A stretch of 64,000 nucleotides of DNA. Origin: Pleionea sp. CnH1-48 (GTDB lineage Bacteria; Pseudomonadota; Gammaproteobacteria; Enterobacterales; Kangiellaceae). Numbering within the stretch: the stretch's first letter is position 1; every line of letters starts with the position of its first letter. Of this stretch, positions 18,110-27,990 are shown piece by piece. A program made the position numbers and the translations under genes. The DNA lies in NCBI RefSeq assembly GCF_024124665.1, contig NZ_JAMXSB010000011.1:124001-188000 (forward strand), read 5' to 3'. The notes under the pieces were generated by a model. That model had not been told where the DNA came from. It searched no databases and saw only the letters and a program-made list of their open reading frames with translations.

Positions 18110-19144
18110 CTAACGAGATATTGCTCGAATAATTCCTGCGGGTACCTTACTTAAAGGCAGTACTTTCATTGCTGCATTCATTGCCACAGCGGCACCCGGC
18201 ATGCCCCAGACCACACTGGATGCTTCATCTTGTGCAATCGTAAACCCACCACTATTGCGAATATCCAACATGCCAGCAGCACCATCAGCGCCCATTCCGG
18301 TAAGCAAAGCGCAAACGACTTTTTTACCACAAGTGTCTGCTAACGACTGAAACAAAACATCCACGGCTGGACGATGTCGATTCACTTTCTCAGAGGTTAA
18401 CAAGCTACCCATTAACCGTCCGCTCTGACGCCTTACAAAAAGATGTTTATCACCAGGTGCCAAATAAGCACATCCCGGCTCCAACTCCATCGGCGATGTC
18501 ACTTCAAACACATTGATATCGCTTTCAGAATCCAAACGTTTAGCAAAGGAGGTAGAGAATGCAGCAGGAATGTGTTGTGTCATAACAATGGGTGGTAACC
18601 CAACAGGCAAAGCTTTGAGCACCTGCTTGATGGCTTCGGTTCCACCTGTTGAAGCACCAATGGCAATGACCTCATAGAGATCGTTAGTTGATACCGGCGT
18701 TGCGGTTGCTATTTTTTGAGGTTGCATTGCAGCCCGCACATTAGAACGAGCAGCACCTTTAACTTTTTCGATAATGTCATCGGCATAGTCAGCCAATGAG
18801 TTTTTAATATCAGCAGACGGTTTACAAATATAATCAAAGGCGCCTAGCTCCAGTGCTTTTAAGGTGACATCCGCTCCTGCCGCAGTTAAGGTGGATATCA
18901 TCACAACAGGCATTGGTCGAAGGCGCATCAAATTCCGAAGAAAAGTGATTCCATCCATCTTTGGCATTTCAACATCCAAAGTAATCACGTCGGGATTATA
19001 ACGTTTTATTTTTTCTCGGGCTTCAATGGGATCTTCTGCAGTGGCAATCACCTCAATTTCAGGGTCACCATCAAGAATTTCTTTTAATAACAGACGAATC
19101 AAAGCGGAGTCATCAACGATTAACACGCGCGTTTTTGTTTTCAT
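18110..19144 (-). CDS. cheB: Chemotaxis methylesterase CheB (second system)
   Basis: Receptor glutamyl methylesterase/deamidase, 344 residues. REC domain has Asp57 in TLDVEMPKMDG. A linker follows, then the esterase domain with catalytic Ser in GASTGG, His in MTQHIP and Asp in MGADGA. Last gene of the nine-gene minus-strand chemosensory operon. ATG at 19144, 24 bases after cheD. It probably serves the receptor at 20624. Confidence 0.96.
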   Translation of the reverse strand: MKTKTRVLIVDDSALIRLLLKEILDGDPEIEVIATAEDPIEAREKIKRYNPDVITLDVEMPKMDGITFLRNLMRLRPMPVVMISTLTAAGADVTLKALELGAFDYICKPSADIKNSLADYADDIIEKVKGAARSNVRAAMQPQKIATATPVSTNDLYEVIAIGASTGGTEAIKQVLKALPVGLPPIVMTQHIPAAFSTSFAKRLDSESDINVFEVTSPMELEPGCAYLAPGDKHLFVRRQSGRLMGSLLTSEKVNRHRPAVDVLFQSLADTCGKKVVCALLTGMGADGAAGMLDIRNSGGFTIAQDEASSVVWGMPGAAVAMNAAMKVLPLSKVPAGIIRAISR

Positions 19145-19168
19145 TAGATTAGGTAAACCCCGCTCATG

Positions 19169-19795
19169 TTAATCAAACAGCTCCACCGACCCGGTTGACT
19201 CCTGGGCCGAAATATTATTCATGTAATCATCTTCTCGTCTCACAATAGTATCGTTATGCATATTGCGTAATCGTTTTACTTTAACCACCCCAGTTAAAGG
19301 GTCATAAACCACTTTTCTTGGCAGGTTGCCCCCCATATCTTCTGATATTACTTTTAGCGCTTCTGAGGTTGTATATTGAGTAATAAACTTAATGTTTTTT
19401 TCGCCTACATCACTCATGCGTTTAATAACGTTAGCACCACCAAAAAGCTTCACCTCCAAATACCGACGTTCACCACCATGAGTGATGATGTTATTGATCA
19501 AATACTCCATAGCAAAATTGCCGTAGCGAGCGGAGGCACTGACTAGAGAATCTGCCTGAGAACTCGAAGGCAACATAAAATGATTCATGCCCCCCACACC
19601 ATTAACTGTGTCACGAATACAAGCCGCAATACAAGAACCTAACACGGTAACAATCATCTCTTCCTGATTGGTAACATACCATTCACCAGGTTTAATTTTT
19701 GCGGCCACCTTTTTGTTCGAAGGGTCATAGTAACGAGAGACGTTCTCGAAACCTTCAATACAGGGAGGCAGATTCTTTTTACTTCGCGAAAACAT
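19169..19795 (-). CDS. cheD: Receptor deamidase CheD
   Basis: CheD deamidates glutamines in chemoreceptors. 208 residues with the catalytic Cys and His in LGSCIAACIRDTVNGVGGMN followed by HFMLP, and the Thr region RYGNFAMEYL. It lies between cheR and cheB, 3 bases after the cheR stop, with AGAGG directly before ATG. Longer than many CheD proteins because of an extended C-terminal tail. Confidence 0.94.
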   Translation of the reverse strand: MFSRSKKNLPPCIEGFENVSRYYDPSNKKVAAKIKPGEWYVTNQEEMIVTVLGSCIAACIRDTVNGVGGMNHFMLPSSSQADSLVSASARYGNFAMEYLINNIITHGGERRYLEVKLFGGANVIKRMSDVGEKNIKFITQYTTSEALKVISEDMGGNLPRKVVYDPLTGVVKVKRLRNMHNDTIVRREDDYMNNISAQESTGSVELFD

Positions 19796-19798
19796 CCT

Positions 19799-20623
19799 CT
19801 ACACCTTACAGAAAATTGTTTTGCCTTTTGACTCAAACTTAGCTCCCATCTCTCCAATTGACTCGGAGTGACCAAGCATCAAGTAGCCGCCGGGTGTTAA
19901 CTTGTCATAGAATCGACGAATAAGCTTTTGTTGTGTCTCCTTGTTAAAGTAAATCAGCACATTGCGGCAAAATATCACATCGAACGCTCCCTTCATGGGC
20001 CACGGCTTCATAAGGTTAAGATGTTTAAAATGAATCGCTGAGCGTATTCTACTTTTCACTTGGTACAAATCCGCTTGCTTTCCTCGATTAAACCCCATAC
20101 TGATCACACTAGAAGGCAACTTATCTACCTTCTCACACTCATAAACACCGGTACGAGCTTTATCCAAAACGTTGGTATCAAGATCCGTTGCTAAAATCTT
20201 AATATCCCAGTTTTTGCGACCCGCAATCAAAGACGATAAAGTCATTGAAATACTATAGGGCTCTTCTCCAGTGCTGCACCCAGCAGACCAAACTCGAATA
20301 CGCTGATCATGCTTATGCTTTGCGACCAACTCATCAATCACCGTATTCTTTAAATAGTCAAAGTGATGTTCTTCACGAAAAAAATAGGTCAGGTTAGTCG
20401 TTATCGCATTGATAAAGTTAACCATCTCATCTTCTGCAGACTCCAGACTTTGTAAGTACTCTTTAACCGTACTGAGTTTTAACTCTCTTAACCGACGGGC
20501 AAGCCGCCCATAAACCATATCGAATTTATGTTCGGCCAGATTAATACCCGCCTGATTGAAGATCAAACTCCTTACTTGGTCAAAGTCTGTCTTAGTAAAG
20601 ATAAACTCTTTTGCTACGGCCAA
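19799..20623 (-). CDS. cheR: Chemoreceptor methyltransferase CheR (second system)
   Basis: SAM-dependent methyltransferase acting on receptor glutamates. 274 residues: N-terminal helical domain, then a Rossmann domain with NLTYFFREEHHFDYL, VWSAGCSTGEEPYS and FDVIFCRNVLIYF. Start is TTG at 20623, immediately after the receptor stop codon (TAATTG), with GGAAGAG 6 bases upstream inside the receptor gene. The receptor ends in EWEEF, a CheR-binding pentapeptide, so the two are likely direct partners. Confidence 0.95.
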   Translation of the reverse strand: MAVAKEFIFTKTDFDQVRSLIFNQAGINLAEHKFDMVYGRLARRLRELKLSTVKEYLQSLESAEDEMVNFINAITTNLTYFFREEHHFDYLKNTVIDELVAKHKHDQRIRVWSAGCSTGEEPYSISMTLSSLIAGRKNWDIKILATDLDTNVLDKARTGVYECEKVDKLPSSVISMGFNRGKQADLYQVKSRIRSAIHFKHLNLMKPWPMKGAFDVIFCRNVLIYFNKETQQKLIRRFYDKLTPGGYLMLGHSESIGEMGAKFESKGKTIFCKV

Positions 20624-23600
20624 TTAAAACTCTTCCCATTCGTCGTCGTCATCAGCCATCATGGCGCCCGAAGATGGCTGGTTAGAGCCAACAAGCTTAC
20701 CGCCTCTCACAGGGCTTCGAACACTGGCTCGAGAAGTACCTTCGCCTCCCGTATTAAAGAAGCGCATTAGCTCAAGTAAATTACCCGCTTGCTCATCCAA
20801 AGATTCGGCGGATGCTGCCGCTTGCTCAACCAAAGCTGCGTTTTGTTGTGTCATTTCATCCATCTGGTTAACGGCTTCGTTAACCTGCTGAATACCGGAT
20901 GCCTGCTCCTGACTGGCGTTATCAATGTCTTTGACAATGCCAGAGACTTCGTTCACGGATTTCACAATACTGGTCAGCATCTCACCGGACTCACCTACCA
21001 AACGAGTACCATCAGATACTTTGCCGACACTGTCCTGAATAAGCTCTTTGATTTCTTTTGCAGCATCAGCACTGCGCTGGGCCAGATTACGTACTTCAGA
21101 GGCAACCACGGCAAAACCTCGACCTTGTTCACCCGCTCTTGCGGCTTCCACCGAAGCATTTAAGGCCAATAGATTGGTCTGGAAGGCAATTTCATCAATA
21201 ACCCCAATGATGTCAGAAATTTTCTTCGATGACGCTTCGATTTCGCTCATGGCCGTGACCGCATCACCAACAACCTCTCCACCTTTCTGCGCCAAATCTT
21301 TGGCTTGATCAGAAACTTCATTCGCTGACTTTGCATTATCTGCGTTTTCTTTTACAGTACTGGTAAACTCATCCATACTGGAGGCCGTTTCTTCAAGGCT
21401 GGAAGCTTGTTCTTCTGTACGCTGGCTTAAATCAGAGTTTCCTTGAGCAATTTCTTTGGCAGAACTAGAAACATGACTGGCTGACTCGATGATTTCCATC
21501 ACCATCGACTTGAGCTGCTCCATCGAAGAGTTCATTGCAACTTTTAAATCTTCGAAATCTGGATCGACTTCTTCGCTAATGGTTTTATCAACATCACCCG
21601 TCGATAGCGACAATAGAGCTTCTCTCAATAGCGAAATAGAACGTTTTCTGGCCGTTACATCGGTAGCAAATTTAACCACCTTAAATGGATTTCCATTTAA
21701 ATCCAGTATTGGGTTATAAGACGCTTGAATCCAGATTTCTTTTCCGCCTTTGCCAATACGCTTATATTCACCCACCTGGAACTCTCCACGACCCAGCATT
21801 TCCCAGAATTGAGTGTACTCAGGGCTGGTGCGCATCTCCGGCTCAACAAACATACTATGATGCTGCCCCTTGATCTCGGCAAGAGAGTAGCCCATGGCCC
21901 CCAGGAAGTTTTCGTTAGCGTCTTGAATGTATCCTTTCATATCAAACTCGATGACAGCAGTCGATTTACCTACTGCCTCGATTTGACCAGAATAGTCAGC
22001 ATTTCTTACTTTTTCTGCGGTGACTTCTGTTGCGTACTTCACCACTTTAAAAGGCTTGCCAAACATATCTAAAATAGGATTGTAAGAAGCTTGAATCCAA
22101 ATTTCTTTTCCGCTTTTTGTAATGCGTTTGTACTCACCAGACTCATAATCCCCTTGGTTCAACCGCTTCCAGAACTGTGAGTATTCCGCAGAATTTTTAA
22201 GTTCTTCTGGAGCAAAGATGCTGTGATGCTTCCCTTGAATTTCTTCCAGATCATATCCAGTAGTTTTAAGGAAGTTTTCATTGGCTTCAATAATAGTGCC
22301 ATCCATTTCAAACTCAATAACGGCATAAGACTTACCAATGGCGTCAATCTGGCCAGAGAAGTTGGCAAAATCAGGATCAGACATTAAATCTTCCCACTGG
22401 ACACAGGTACCCAGCCTATTACCGTCTTCGTCTTTTAGCGCAAAGGCAGTTAACCTAAAGCGAATATCACCGACATTAATTTCAGATTTATAGGGTAAAC
22501 GACTCTCATCTTCTAATATTGCTCTTTGGTGCGCCGGATTTTTGTGGAAAATATCGATATTCTTTCCAACTAAATCGTCAACACTAAAGCCCGGGAAGAC
22601 ACCTCGCAATTGGTTTTCTCGAACTTTTAACAAGTCTCTTACCGCAGGGTTTAGTGAAACGATGTTCAGGTCATTGTCTGCCATCATCAGTGAGACTTGA
22701 GCAAACTCAACGGCGGAAGCCAGACGACCCACTTCGGTCATCCTTTCCAATAAAACATCCTGCATATTTTCGAAAGCTCGAAATAGGTCCGCAAACTCAT
22801 CTTTACCCTCTGAGTCGATATGATTATCTAACTTACCTTCGGATATGTTTTTACATAGAGCTCCTGCATTGCCTAGCGTGGTCACAGTATTACGAACGAT
22901 AAAGGCACCTAGAAATATTGCCAATATCGTCGCAATGGAAACGGAGACAATTTCTGCATTACGTTCGGCTTCTAGCTCTGAAACTCGATCATTAAGCACA
23001 TCCATTAGTGCTTGTGTCAACACATCTAGATCTTTATAAATGATATTAATTGACTGAGTTGTTCTATCAAAAAACTCTTTTGAGTCATAACTTAAAGTAT
23101 CTACAAAAATGATATTATCTTCGACCAAGCCAATGGCCTCATCAATCGCCGATTTGACCTTGTCAAAATCTCCGCTTAGCCGACTACGCAAGCCTTCTCC
23201 CTGTTTATCGCTGTAGTCAAAAATTTTACTCTCGTTATACTCAAATGTTTTTTTCAAATCTTTAGCATTGGCTTTTAAAGTCACCAATGTAATTTCTCTA
23301 TCTTTACTCAAGGTTCCCGTCGCAAGAGCGGCGGTACCGTTCGCTCTTATCTTTCCTATCGCATTGCCTAACTTAGGAAAAGTCTTGGTGATCAAAAGAG
23401 CCATGTACTTTGCATCACCATCGGGGTCAAAGGATAGCTTTGATTTTCCAGCCACATTGGAGGCAGTTTCTAATAGCTGTTCAATTAATAAGTTATGTCT
23501 TTGAATACCTTCGTTGGCTGAAATTCGGGCGCTGTCGGAATCAAGTTTTCCCCAAGTTGATTTCAACTTCTCGACGTTATTATAAATATCTGATTTTCCA

Positions 23601-23941
23601 CCTGACTTTTGTTGGCCAAGCGCAGGGCTTTCATTGAGAGCTCTTAACAAATTAGAAAAGTTCTTTGATGTTTTGTCTGCTGTATTGTCCAAGGCTGATC
23701 GAAGATTCTGATTGCCATTAGCAAACCCCGCCTGAGCACCACGATGCTCTGCCGTTGTCTTGATGACATTATAAATAGCTTGAGCAACTTTAACGCCCTC
23801 AAGCTCATCCTCACTGTCATGAATGGATTTATTCAAAGAACCCACCAGCAAGACAATAACAAAGAATAAAGGTATCAGCAGAAGCACAAACACTGCACCT
23901 AACTTATAGGACATTTTAATATTTTTTAACCAACTCAGCAT
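20624..23941 (-). CDS. Methyl-accepting receptor with periplasmic sensor and three PAS domains
   Basis: 1105 residues. Membrane helix at about 12-33, a mainly helical periplasmic region of about 290 residues (NIT-like in character, ligand unknown), a second helix near 330-350 (ATILAIFLGAFIV), HAMP, then three PAS modules (about 410-515, 540-650 and 660-770). PAS2 and PAS3 are close repeats, each containing ANENFL and IWIQASYNPILD. The signalling domain is typical, with the hairpin IAFQTNLLALNASVEAARAG. It ends EWEEF, matching the xWxxF tether for CheR. Triple PAS plus this tail resembles Aer2-type receptors of F7 systems, but those lack the large periplasmic domain. Start ATG with GGAGG 5 bases upstream. 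Confidence 0.95.
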   Translation of the reverse strand: MLSWLKNIKMSYKLGAVFVLLLIPLFFVIVLLVGSLNKSIHDSEDELEGVKVAQAIYNVIKTTAEHRGAQAGFANGNQNLRSALDNTADKTSKNFSNLLRALNESPALGQQKSGGKSDIYNNVEKLKSTWGKLDSDSARISANEGIQRHNLLIEQLLETASNVAGKSKLSFDPDGDAKYMALLITKTFPKLGNAIGKIRANGTAALATGTLSKDREITLVTLKANAKDLKKTFEYNESKIFDYSDKQGEGLRSRLSGDFDKVKSAIDEAIGLVEDNIIFVDTLSYDSKEFFDRTTQSINIIYKDLDVLTQALMDVLNDRVSELEAERNAEIVSVSIATILAIFLGAFIVRNTVTTLGNAGALCKNISEGKLDNHIDSEGKDEFADLFRAFENMQDVLLERMTEVGRLASAVEFAQVSLMMADNDLNIVSLNPAVRDLLKVRENQLRGVFPGFSVDDLVGKNIDIFHKNPAHQRAILEDESRLPYKSEINVGDIRFRLTAFALKDEDGNRLGTCVQWEDLMSDPDFANFSGQIDAIGKSYAVIEFEMDGTIIEANENFLKTTGYDLEEIQGKHHSIFAPEELKNSAEYSQFWKRLNQGDYESGEYKRITKSGKEIWIQASYNPILDMFGKPFKVVKYATEVTAEKVRNADYSGQIEAVGKSTAVIEFDMKGYIQDANENFLGAMGYSLAEIKGQHHSMFVEPEMRTSPEYTQFWEMLGRGEFQVGEYKRIGKGGKEIWIQASYNPILDLNGNPFKVVKFATDVTARKRSISLLREALLSLSTGDVDKTISEEVDPDFEDLKVAMNSSMEQLKSMVMEIIESASHVSSSAKEIAQGNSDLSQRTEEQASSLEETASSMDEFTSTVKENADNAKSANEVSDQAKDLAQKGGEVVGDAVTAMSEIEASSKKISDIIGVIDEIAFQTNLLALNASVEAARAGEQGRGFAVVASEVRNLAQRSADAAKEIKELIQDSVGKVSDGTRLVGESGEMLTSIVKSVNEVSGIVKDIDNASQEQASGIQQVNEAVNQMDEMTQQNAALVEQAAASAESLDEQAGNLLELMRFFNTGGEGTSRASVRSPVRGGKLVGSNQPSSGAMMADDDDEWEEF

Positions 23942-23994
23942 CTCCGCCTCCAGCCATACTACGATAGCATTTAGTTAGATAGTCTCAATTACCA

Positions 23995-24465
23995 TTAAGT
24001 TAACGATGACAGCTCGTCGAAATCAAACGCCTTATTAATATCAACAACTGTCACTAATTTATCAGATACCGTTGCAACCCCTTTTAAATACTTGGACTCA
24101 ATGGTCCCAGCAATACTTCCGCAAGGTTGAATACTGCTCTCATCCAGGTCATAAACCTCTGACACGGCATCAACTACAACACCAATCACTTTTTCACTTC
24201 CGCCATCATCCACTTTAATAACGATGACAACCGTCGTTTTTAAATACTCAACTTCGGTGACACCAAAGCGAATGCGCATATCCATAATAGGAATCACTAC
24301 ACCACGAAGATTAACAACGCCCTTCACATAGTTTGGAGCGTCCGGCAATGGTTTGGCTCTTTCCCACCCTCGAATTTCCTGAACCGCAAGAATGTTGATG
24401 CAGTATTCTTCTTCACCAATAAAAAACGATAAATACTGTTGTTTATTACTGGTTGACTGAATCAT
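23995..24465 (-). CDS. cheW: Chemotaxis adaptor CheW, first of two
   Basis: Coupling protein linking receptor and CheA. 156 residues, full CheW fold: YCINILAVQEIRGW, PDAPNYVKGVVNLRGVVIPIMDMR and VIGVVVDAVSEV. It overlaps the second cheW by 4 bases (ATGA), so translation is coupled. The receptor gene follows 53 bases downstream. Confidence 0.95.
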   Translation of the reverse strand: MIQSTSNKQQYLSFFIGEEEYCINILAVQEIRGWERAKPLPDAPNYVKGVVNLRGVVIPIMDMRIRFGVTEVEYLKTTVVIVIKVDDGGSEKVIGVVVDAVSEVYDLDESSIQPCGSIAGTIESKYLKGVATVSDKLVTVVDINKAFDFDELSSLT

Positions 24466-25019
24466 GAGACGGACTCCTCGGAGCGCTCTTCAGCTCCATA
24501 ATGTTTTCTGATATCCGATAAAGCCAACAGTCCTTCTACATCCAAAATAACAACGACACCATCATCAACATTACACAACCCCATCACAAAGCTGGCATCA
24601 ATACTGCCGCTCATATCAGGTGCATCTTTTATCTCACTTTCGTCGATATTTAATACATCGGATACGGCATCAACCACCACACCCATCACTCGGCTAATGC
24701 CCGCTTCTTCCACACTCAGAACAATAACGACGGTTGTCTCGTTGTACTCTTGAAACTCCATATTAAAGCGCTGACGAAGATCAATAATAGGGACAATGTT
24801 GCCACGTATATTAATGACACCTTTCACATATTCTGGAGCATTAGGTAACATGGTAGGTGTTTGCCAGCCACGAATCTCGTTGACAGACAAAATATCAATG
24901 CAATAGGTTTCACCCTGTAGTGAAACGGTGAGAAACTGCTTACCGATGGTTTCATTAATATCGTGGTAAGTGTCGTCCTCACCAATATAAGGAATGGTAT
25001 CACTTGCTACATCATTCAT
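24462..25019 (-). CDS. cheW: Chemotaxis adaptor CheW, second of two
   Basis: 185-residue CheW with an acidic N-terminal extension of about 28 residues before LTVSLQGETYCIDIL. Conserved CheW segments: NAPEYVKGVINIRGNIVPII and VMGVVVDAVSDV. It overlaps cheA by 4 bases and the next cheW by 4 bases. Two unequal CheW proteins in tandem suggest array architecture beyond a single adaptor, or a CheW specific to one partner. Confidence 0.94.
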   Translation of the reverse strand: MNDVASDTIPYIGEDDTYHDINETIGKQFLTVSLQGETYCIDILSVNEIRGWQTPTMLPNAPEYVKGVINIRGNIVPIIDLRQRFNMEFQEYNETTVVIVLSVEEAGISRVMGVVVDAVSDVLNIDESEIKDAPDMSGSIDASFVMGLCNVDDGVVVILDVEGLLALSDIRKHYGAEERSEESVS

Positions 25020-27172
25020 GCTGCGTAGGCCTTTTTGCTTTTCTTGGTAAGGTTGACACGCTTAATCATCCCCCCGATATCAAGAATCAAAGCGACTCGA
25101 CCATCTCCGAGTATCGTAGCGCCAGAAATACCATCGATTGAAATAAAGTTGGTATCAAGGCTTTTGATAACCACTTGTTGTTGAGCCAGCAACTCATCGA
25201 CCATCAAGCCAACTTTGACGCCCTCTGCTTCTACAACAACCACCGTTGCATCATCATAAGATTTAAACTCAGCATCGATGCAAAATTCTTCACAAATTTT
25301 TACGATGGGAACATGATCTTCACGCAGTCGATAGACTTCGGTATTACCTACAATCTTGGTAATTTCTTGATTCTTTAACTGTAAGGACTCAACAATAGAA
25401 ATCAAAGGCACGATGAAAATCTGATCGCCAACACGGATGACCTGACCATCCAGTATGGCTAGGGTTAGTGGTAACCGTATACTAAAGGTACTGCCGTGAC
25501 CCGGTGTTGAGGAAACTTCAACACTGCCACCAAGAGAATTAATATTACGTTTAACCACATCCATACCAACACCACGACCAGAAACGTCAGAAATAGTGTC
25601 AGCGGTAGAAAACCCTGGCTCAAAAATTAAATTATTAATTTGCTCGACGGTAAGCTCACTTTTCTCATCAATAACACCCCGTTCAATGGCTTTTTCTTTT
25701 ACTTTTTCAGCATTGATACCGGCACCATCATCAGTAATCTCTATAACGATATTGCCCCCTTGATGATAAGCATTAAGTATGACCTTCCCGACTCTGGGCT
25801 TGCCTGCCTGTTCTCGTTTATCAGGAGACTCAATGCCGTGATCCATGGAGTTGCGCACTAGGTGCACCATCGGATCGCCAATCTGCTCCATCACGGTTTT
25901 GTCAAGTTCGGTACCTTCTCCAATCAGTTCAAGTTCAACTTCTTTATCCAGTTTTTTAGCTAAATCTCTGACCATTCTTGGAAATCGATTAAAAACAAAA
26001 CTGATCGGTAACATACGAATACGCATAACGCTTTCTTGTAGCTCACGAGTGTTTTGTTCTAACTGAATCAATCCTTCTTTAAGGCGTTCCAGTTTTTCCA
26101 GATTAAAATCATCTCCCATCTGACCTAACATAGACTGGGTAATAACAAGCTCACCCACCAGATTAATTAGACTGTCTACTTTATCGATACCCACTCGAAT
26201 GGAACTGGAGCCCGTCGACGCCACTTTCGCAGGTTTTTTATCTGCAGCTGCGGTATCTTTGACTTCTTTTTTGGGTGCTACCTGAAGTTGACGATTATCA
26301 GCAGCAGGAGCTGCTTCTGGAGTTGCAGCAGGTGAACCTGGAGCCGTAGCTTCTACCGCAGCCGCAGGTGCAACTTCATCCACCGCCACAGAAGCCTTGG
26401 TGCCAAGTCGCTCCTCAGCAGCCGACAATGGTAGGTGCTCGTAACCAAGTTCGCTCTCGTCTTTTACCCACTCAAACACTTCTTCAATTTGCAACAGGTC
26501 AACGTCGGCATTTAAAATAATGCTCCAGCTTAGGTAGCAAAGTTCTTCTTCAATCTCTTCTAGAGAAGGGAGTTTTTGGTGATGACAAACAACGGTAATT
26601 TCGCCAAGCAATGATAGCTCTTTGAACATTCGACTGGGTTCATTACCCGTTCTTAAGATATGTGACTCAGGAGCAAACTGAATCAGCCAGCTCATGCTCT
26701 CATCATCAGTAGCCTCAACAACATTACTGCTAGCGGAGCTTTCTGCTACAGCAGCACTTTCTCCATTGCCTTCGCCAGCACCTTCTTCACTCACCATCGC
26801 TTCAAGTGCATCTGAAATTTCTTTATAAAGAGACTCAGGCACAGGCTCGTGGGCCTGCAGTAACTGCAGCATGTCTTTTAATACGTCAACGGATTGCAGC
26901 AATAGATCAACCGCTTCGACGGTAACCTCTCGCTCTCCATTGCGCATTTCATCCAGCAAAGTTTCCAGGATGTGCGTAAAGCTGGAAACTTCTTCAAACT
27001 TAAAGGTTGCACTACCGCCTTTAATCGAATGTGCGGCTCGAAAGATAGAGTTGATTGTTTCGTTATCCGTTTCGCCAGGTGATAAACCCAGCAAACCTTG
27101 CTCCATGATTTCAAGTCCTTCGAAGCTTTCTTCAAAAAAAACCTGATGGAACTGACTTAAATCAATGCTCAT
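25016..27172 (-). CDS. cheA: Chemotaxis histidine kinase CheA (second system)
   Basis: 718 residues with the complete five-domain plan. P1 with His48 in AAHSIKGGS; a P2-like CheY/CheB-binding domain (about 155-245, SWLIQFAPESHILRTGNEP); an Ala/Pro linker; P3 from about 325; P4 with HLVRNSMDHG, DDGAG and GRGVGMDVV; P5 CheW-like domain to the end. Unlike the CheA at the left edge, it has a P2 domain and no acidic linker repeats, which argues for distinct CheY partners. The cheY at 27203 lies 30 bases upstream and is the likely cognate. Confidence 0.97.
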   Translation of the reverse strand: MSIDLSQFHQVFFEESFEGLEIMEQGLLGLSPGETDNETINSIFRAAHSIKGGSATFKFEEVSSFTHILETLLDEMRNGEREVTVEAVDLLLQSVDVLKDMLQLLQAHEPVPESLYKEISDALEAMVSEEGAGEGNGESAAVAESSASSNVVEATDDESMSWLIQFAPESHILRTGNEPSRMFKELSLLGEITVVCHHQKLPSLEEIEEELCYLSWSIILNADVDLLQIEEVFEWVKDESELGYEHLPLSAAEERLGTKASVAVDEVAPAAAVEATAPGSPAATPEAAPAADNRQLQVAPKKEVKDTAAADKKPAKVASTGSSSIRVGIDKVDSLINLVGELVITQSMLGQMGDDFNLEKLERLKEGLIQLEQNTRELQESVMRIRMLPISFVFNRFPRMVRDLAKKLDKEVELELIGEGTELDKTVMEQIGDPMVHLVRNSMDHGIESPDKREQAGKPRVGKVILNAYHQGGNIVIEITDDGAGINAEKVKEKAIERGVIDEKSELTVEQINNLIFEPGFSTADTISDVSGRGVGMDVVKRNINSLGGSVEVSSTPGHGSTFSIRLPLTLAILDGQVIRVGDQIFIVPLISIVESLQLKNQEITKIVGNTEVYRLREDHVPIVKICEEFCIDAEFKSYDDATVVVVEAEGVKVGLMVDELLAQQQVVIKSLDTNFISIDGISGATILGDGRVALILDIGGMIKRVNLTKKSKKAYAA

Positions 27173-27202
27173 AGATGAGTTCCCACTGGTACTAACAACC
27201 GA

Positions 27203-27565
27203 TCAACGCAAGACTTTTTGGACAGTAGAAATTAATTGCTCTGGGTTAAAAGGCTTTACTATCCAACCAGTTGCTCCGGCTTTTTTTCCTGCCATTTTCT
27301 TATCGGCAGTCGACTCGGTTGTCAGCATCAAGATAGGAGTAAATTTGTAGGCGGGTAATTGGCGTAGTTGGGTAACCAGCTCAATACCATCCATCACTGG
27401 CATATTGACATCCGAAATAACCACATCGTACTTATTCGCCTGTGCAAGCCCCAGTGCCTGTTTACCATCAGCAGCTTCATCCACATCATAACTTGCACTT
27501 TTCAATGTAAAAGCAACCATTTGGCGCATAGAGCTTGAATCATCAACGGCCAATATTTTTGTCAT
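27203..27565 (-). CDS. cheY: Response regulator CheY (second system)
   Basis: Single REC domain of 120 residues. Acidic pair AVDDSSSMRQ, phospho-acceptor Asp52 in ISDVNMPVMDG, Thr in MLTTES and Lys in IVKPF. It differs clearly from the flagellar CheY at 2550. Overlaps the STAS gene by 4 bases. Whether it binds the motor or another target cannot be read from sequence. Confidence 0.95.
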   Translation of the reverse strand: MTKILAVDDSSSMRQMVAFTLKSASYDVDEAADGKQALGLAQANKYDVVISDVNMPVMDGIELVTQLRQLPAYKFTPILMLTTESTADKKMAGKKAGATGWIVKPFNPEQLISTVQKVLR

Positions 27566-27864
27566 CTGAGCTCTCCATAAAAAGACTGTAATTCTAAACT
27601 TTCTAACATACCCAAAATCTGAACACCTCTGAGTAACTCTTCCGAGGGCTTTTGCCAGGAAATATCGATATCTTTTTGTCTAGCTTCTCGGATAAAAGAG
27701 AACAGCAGCTGGACTCCTGCTGAATCGGTACGTTCAACCTTGCCACCATTGATGACAAAACTTTCAGGATTTTTTTCCAGCGCTTTCACCAATCGCTCTT
27801 TAAGAGCATTGGCATGTTGGATATCCAGATGAGAGCCACAACTAACAGATACTTTGTTCCCCAT
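27562..27864 (-). CDS. STAS-domain protein heading the second chemosensory operon
   Basis: 100-residue STAS domain with conserved serine Ser48 in ERTDSAGVQLLFSFI. First gene of a nine-gene operon (STAS, cheY, cheA, cheW, cheW, receptor, cheR, cheD, cheB), overlapping cheY by 4 bases. STAS proteins are usually switched by a serine kinase/phosphatase, and the HsbR-like protein encoded at 15945 is a conceivable partner. That link is inference. Confidence 0.9.
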   Translation of the reverse strand: MGNKVSVSCGSHLDIQHANALKERLVKALEKNPESFVINGGKVERTDSAGVQLLFSFIREARQKDIDISWQKPSEELLRGVQILGMLESLELQSFYGELR

Positions 27865-27990
27865 GAGAATCTCGACTTGAATATAAAGACTTAATTTATT
27901 TTCGTAGTAATTTATATAGCAGATAATTTAAACTTTGCGCCCTTTTGGACTAAAAAATATTTTTTAAATTCATATCATTAGTGGTAATTA

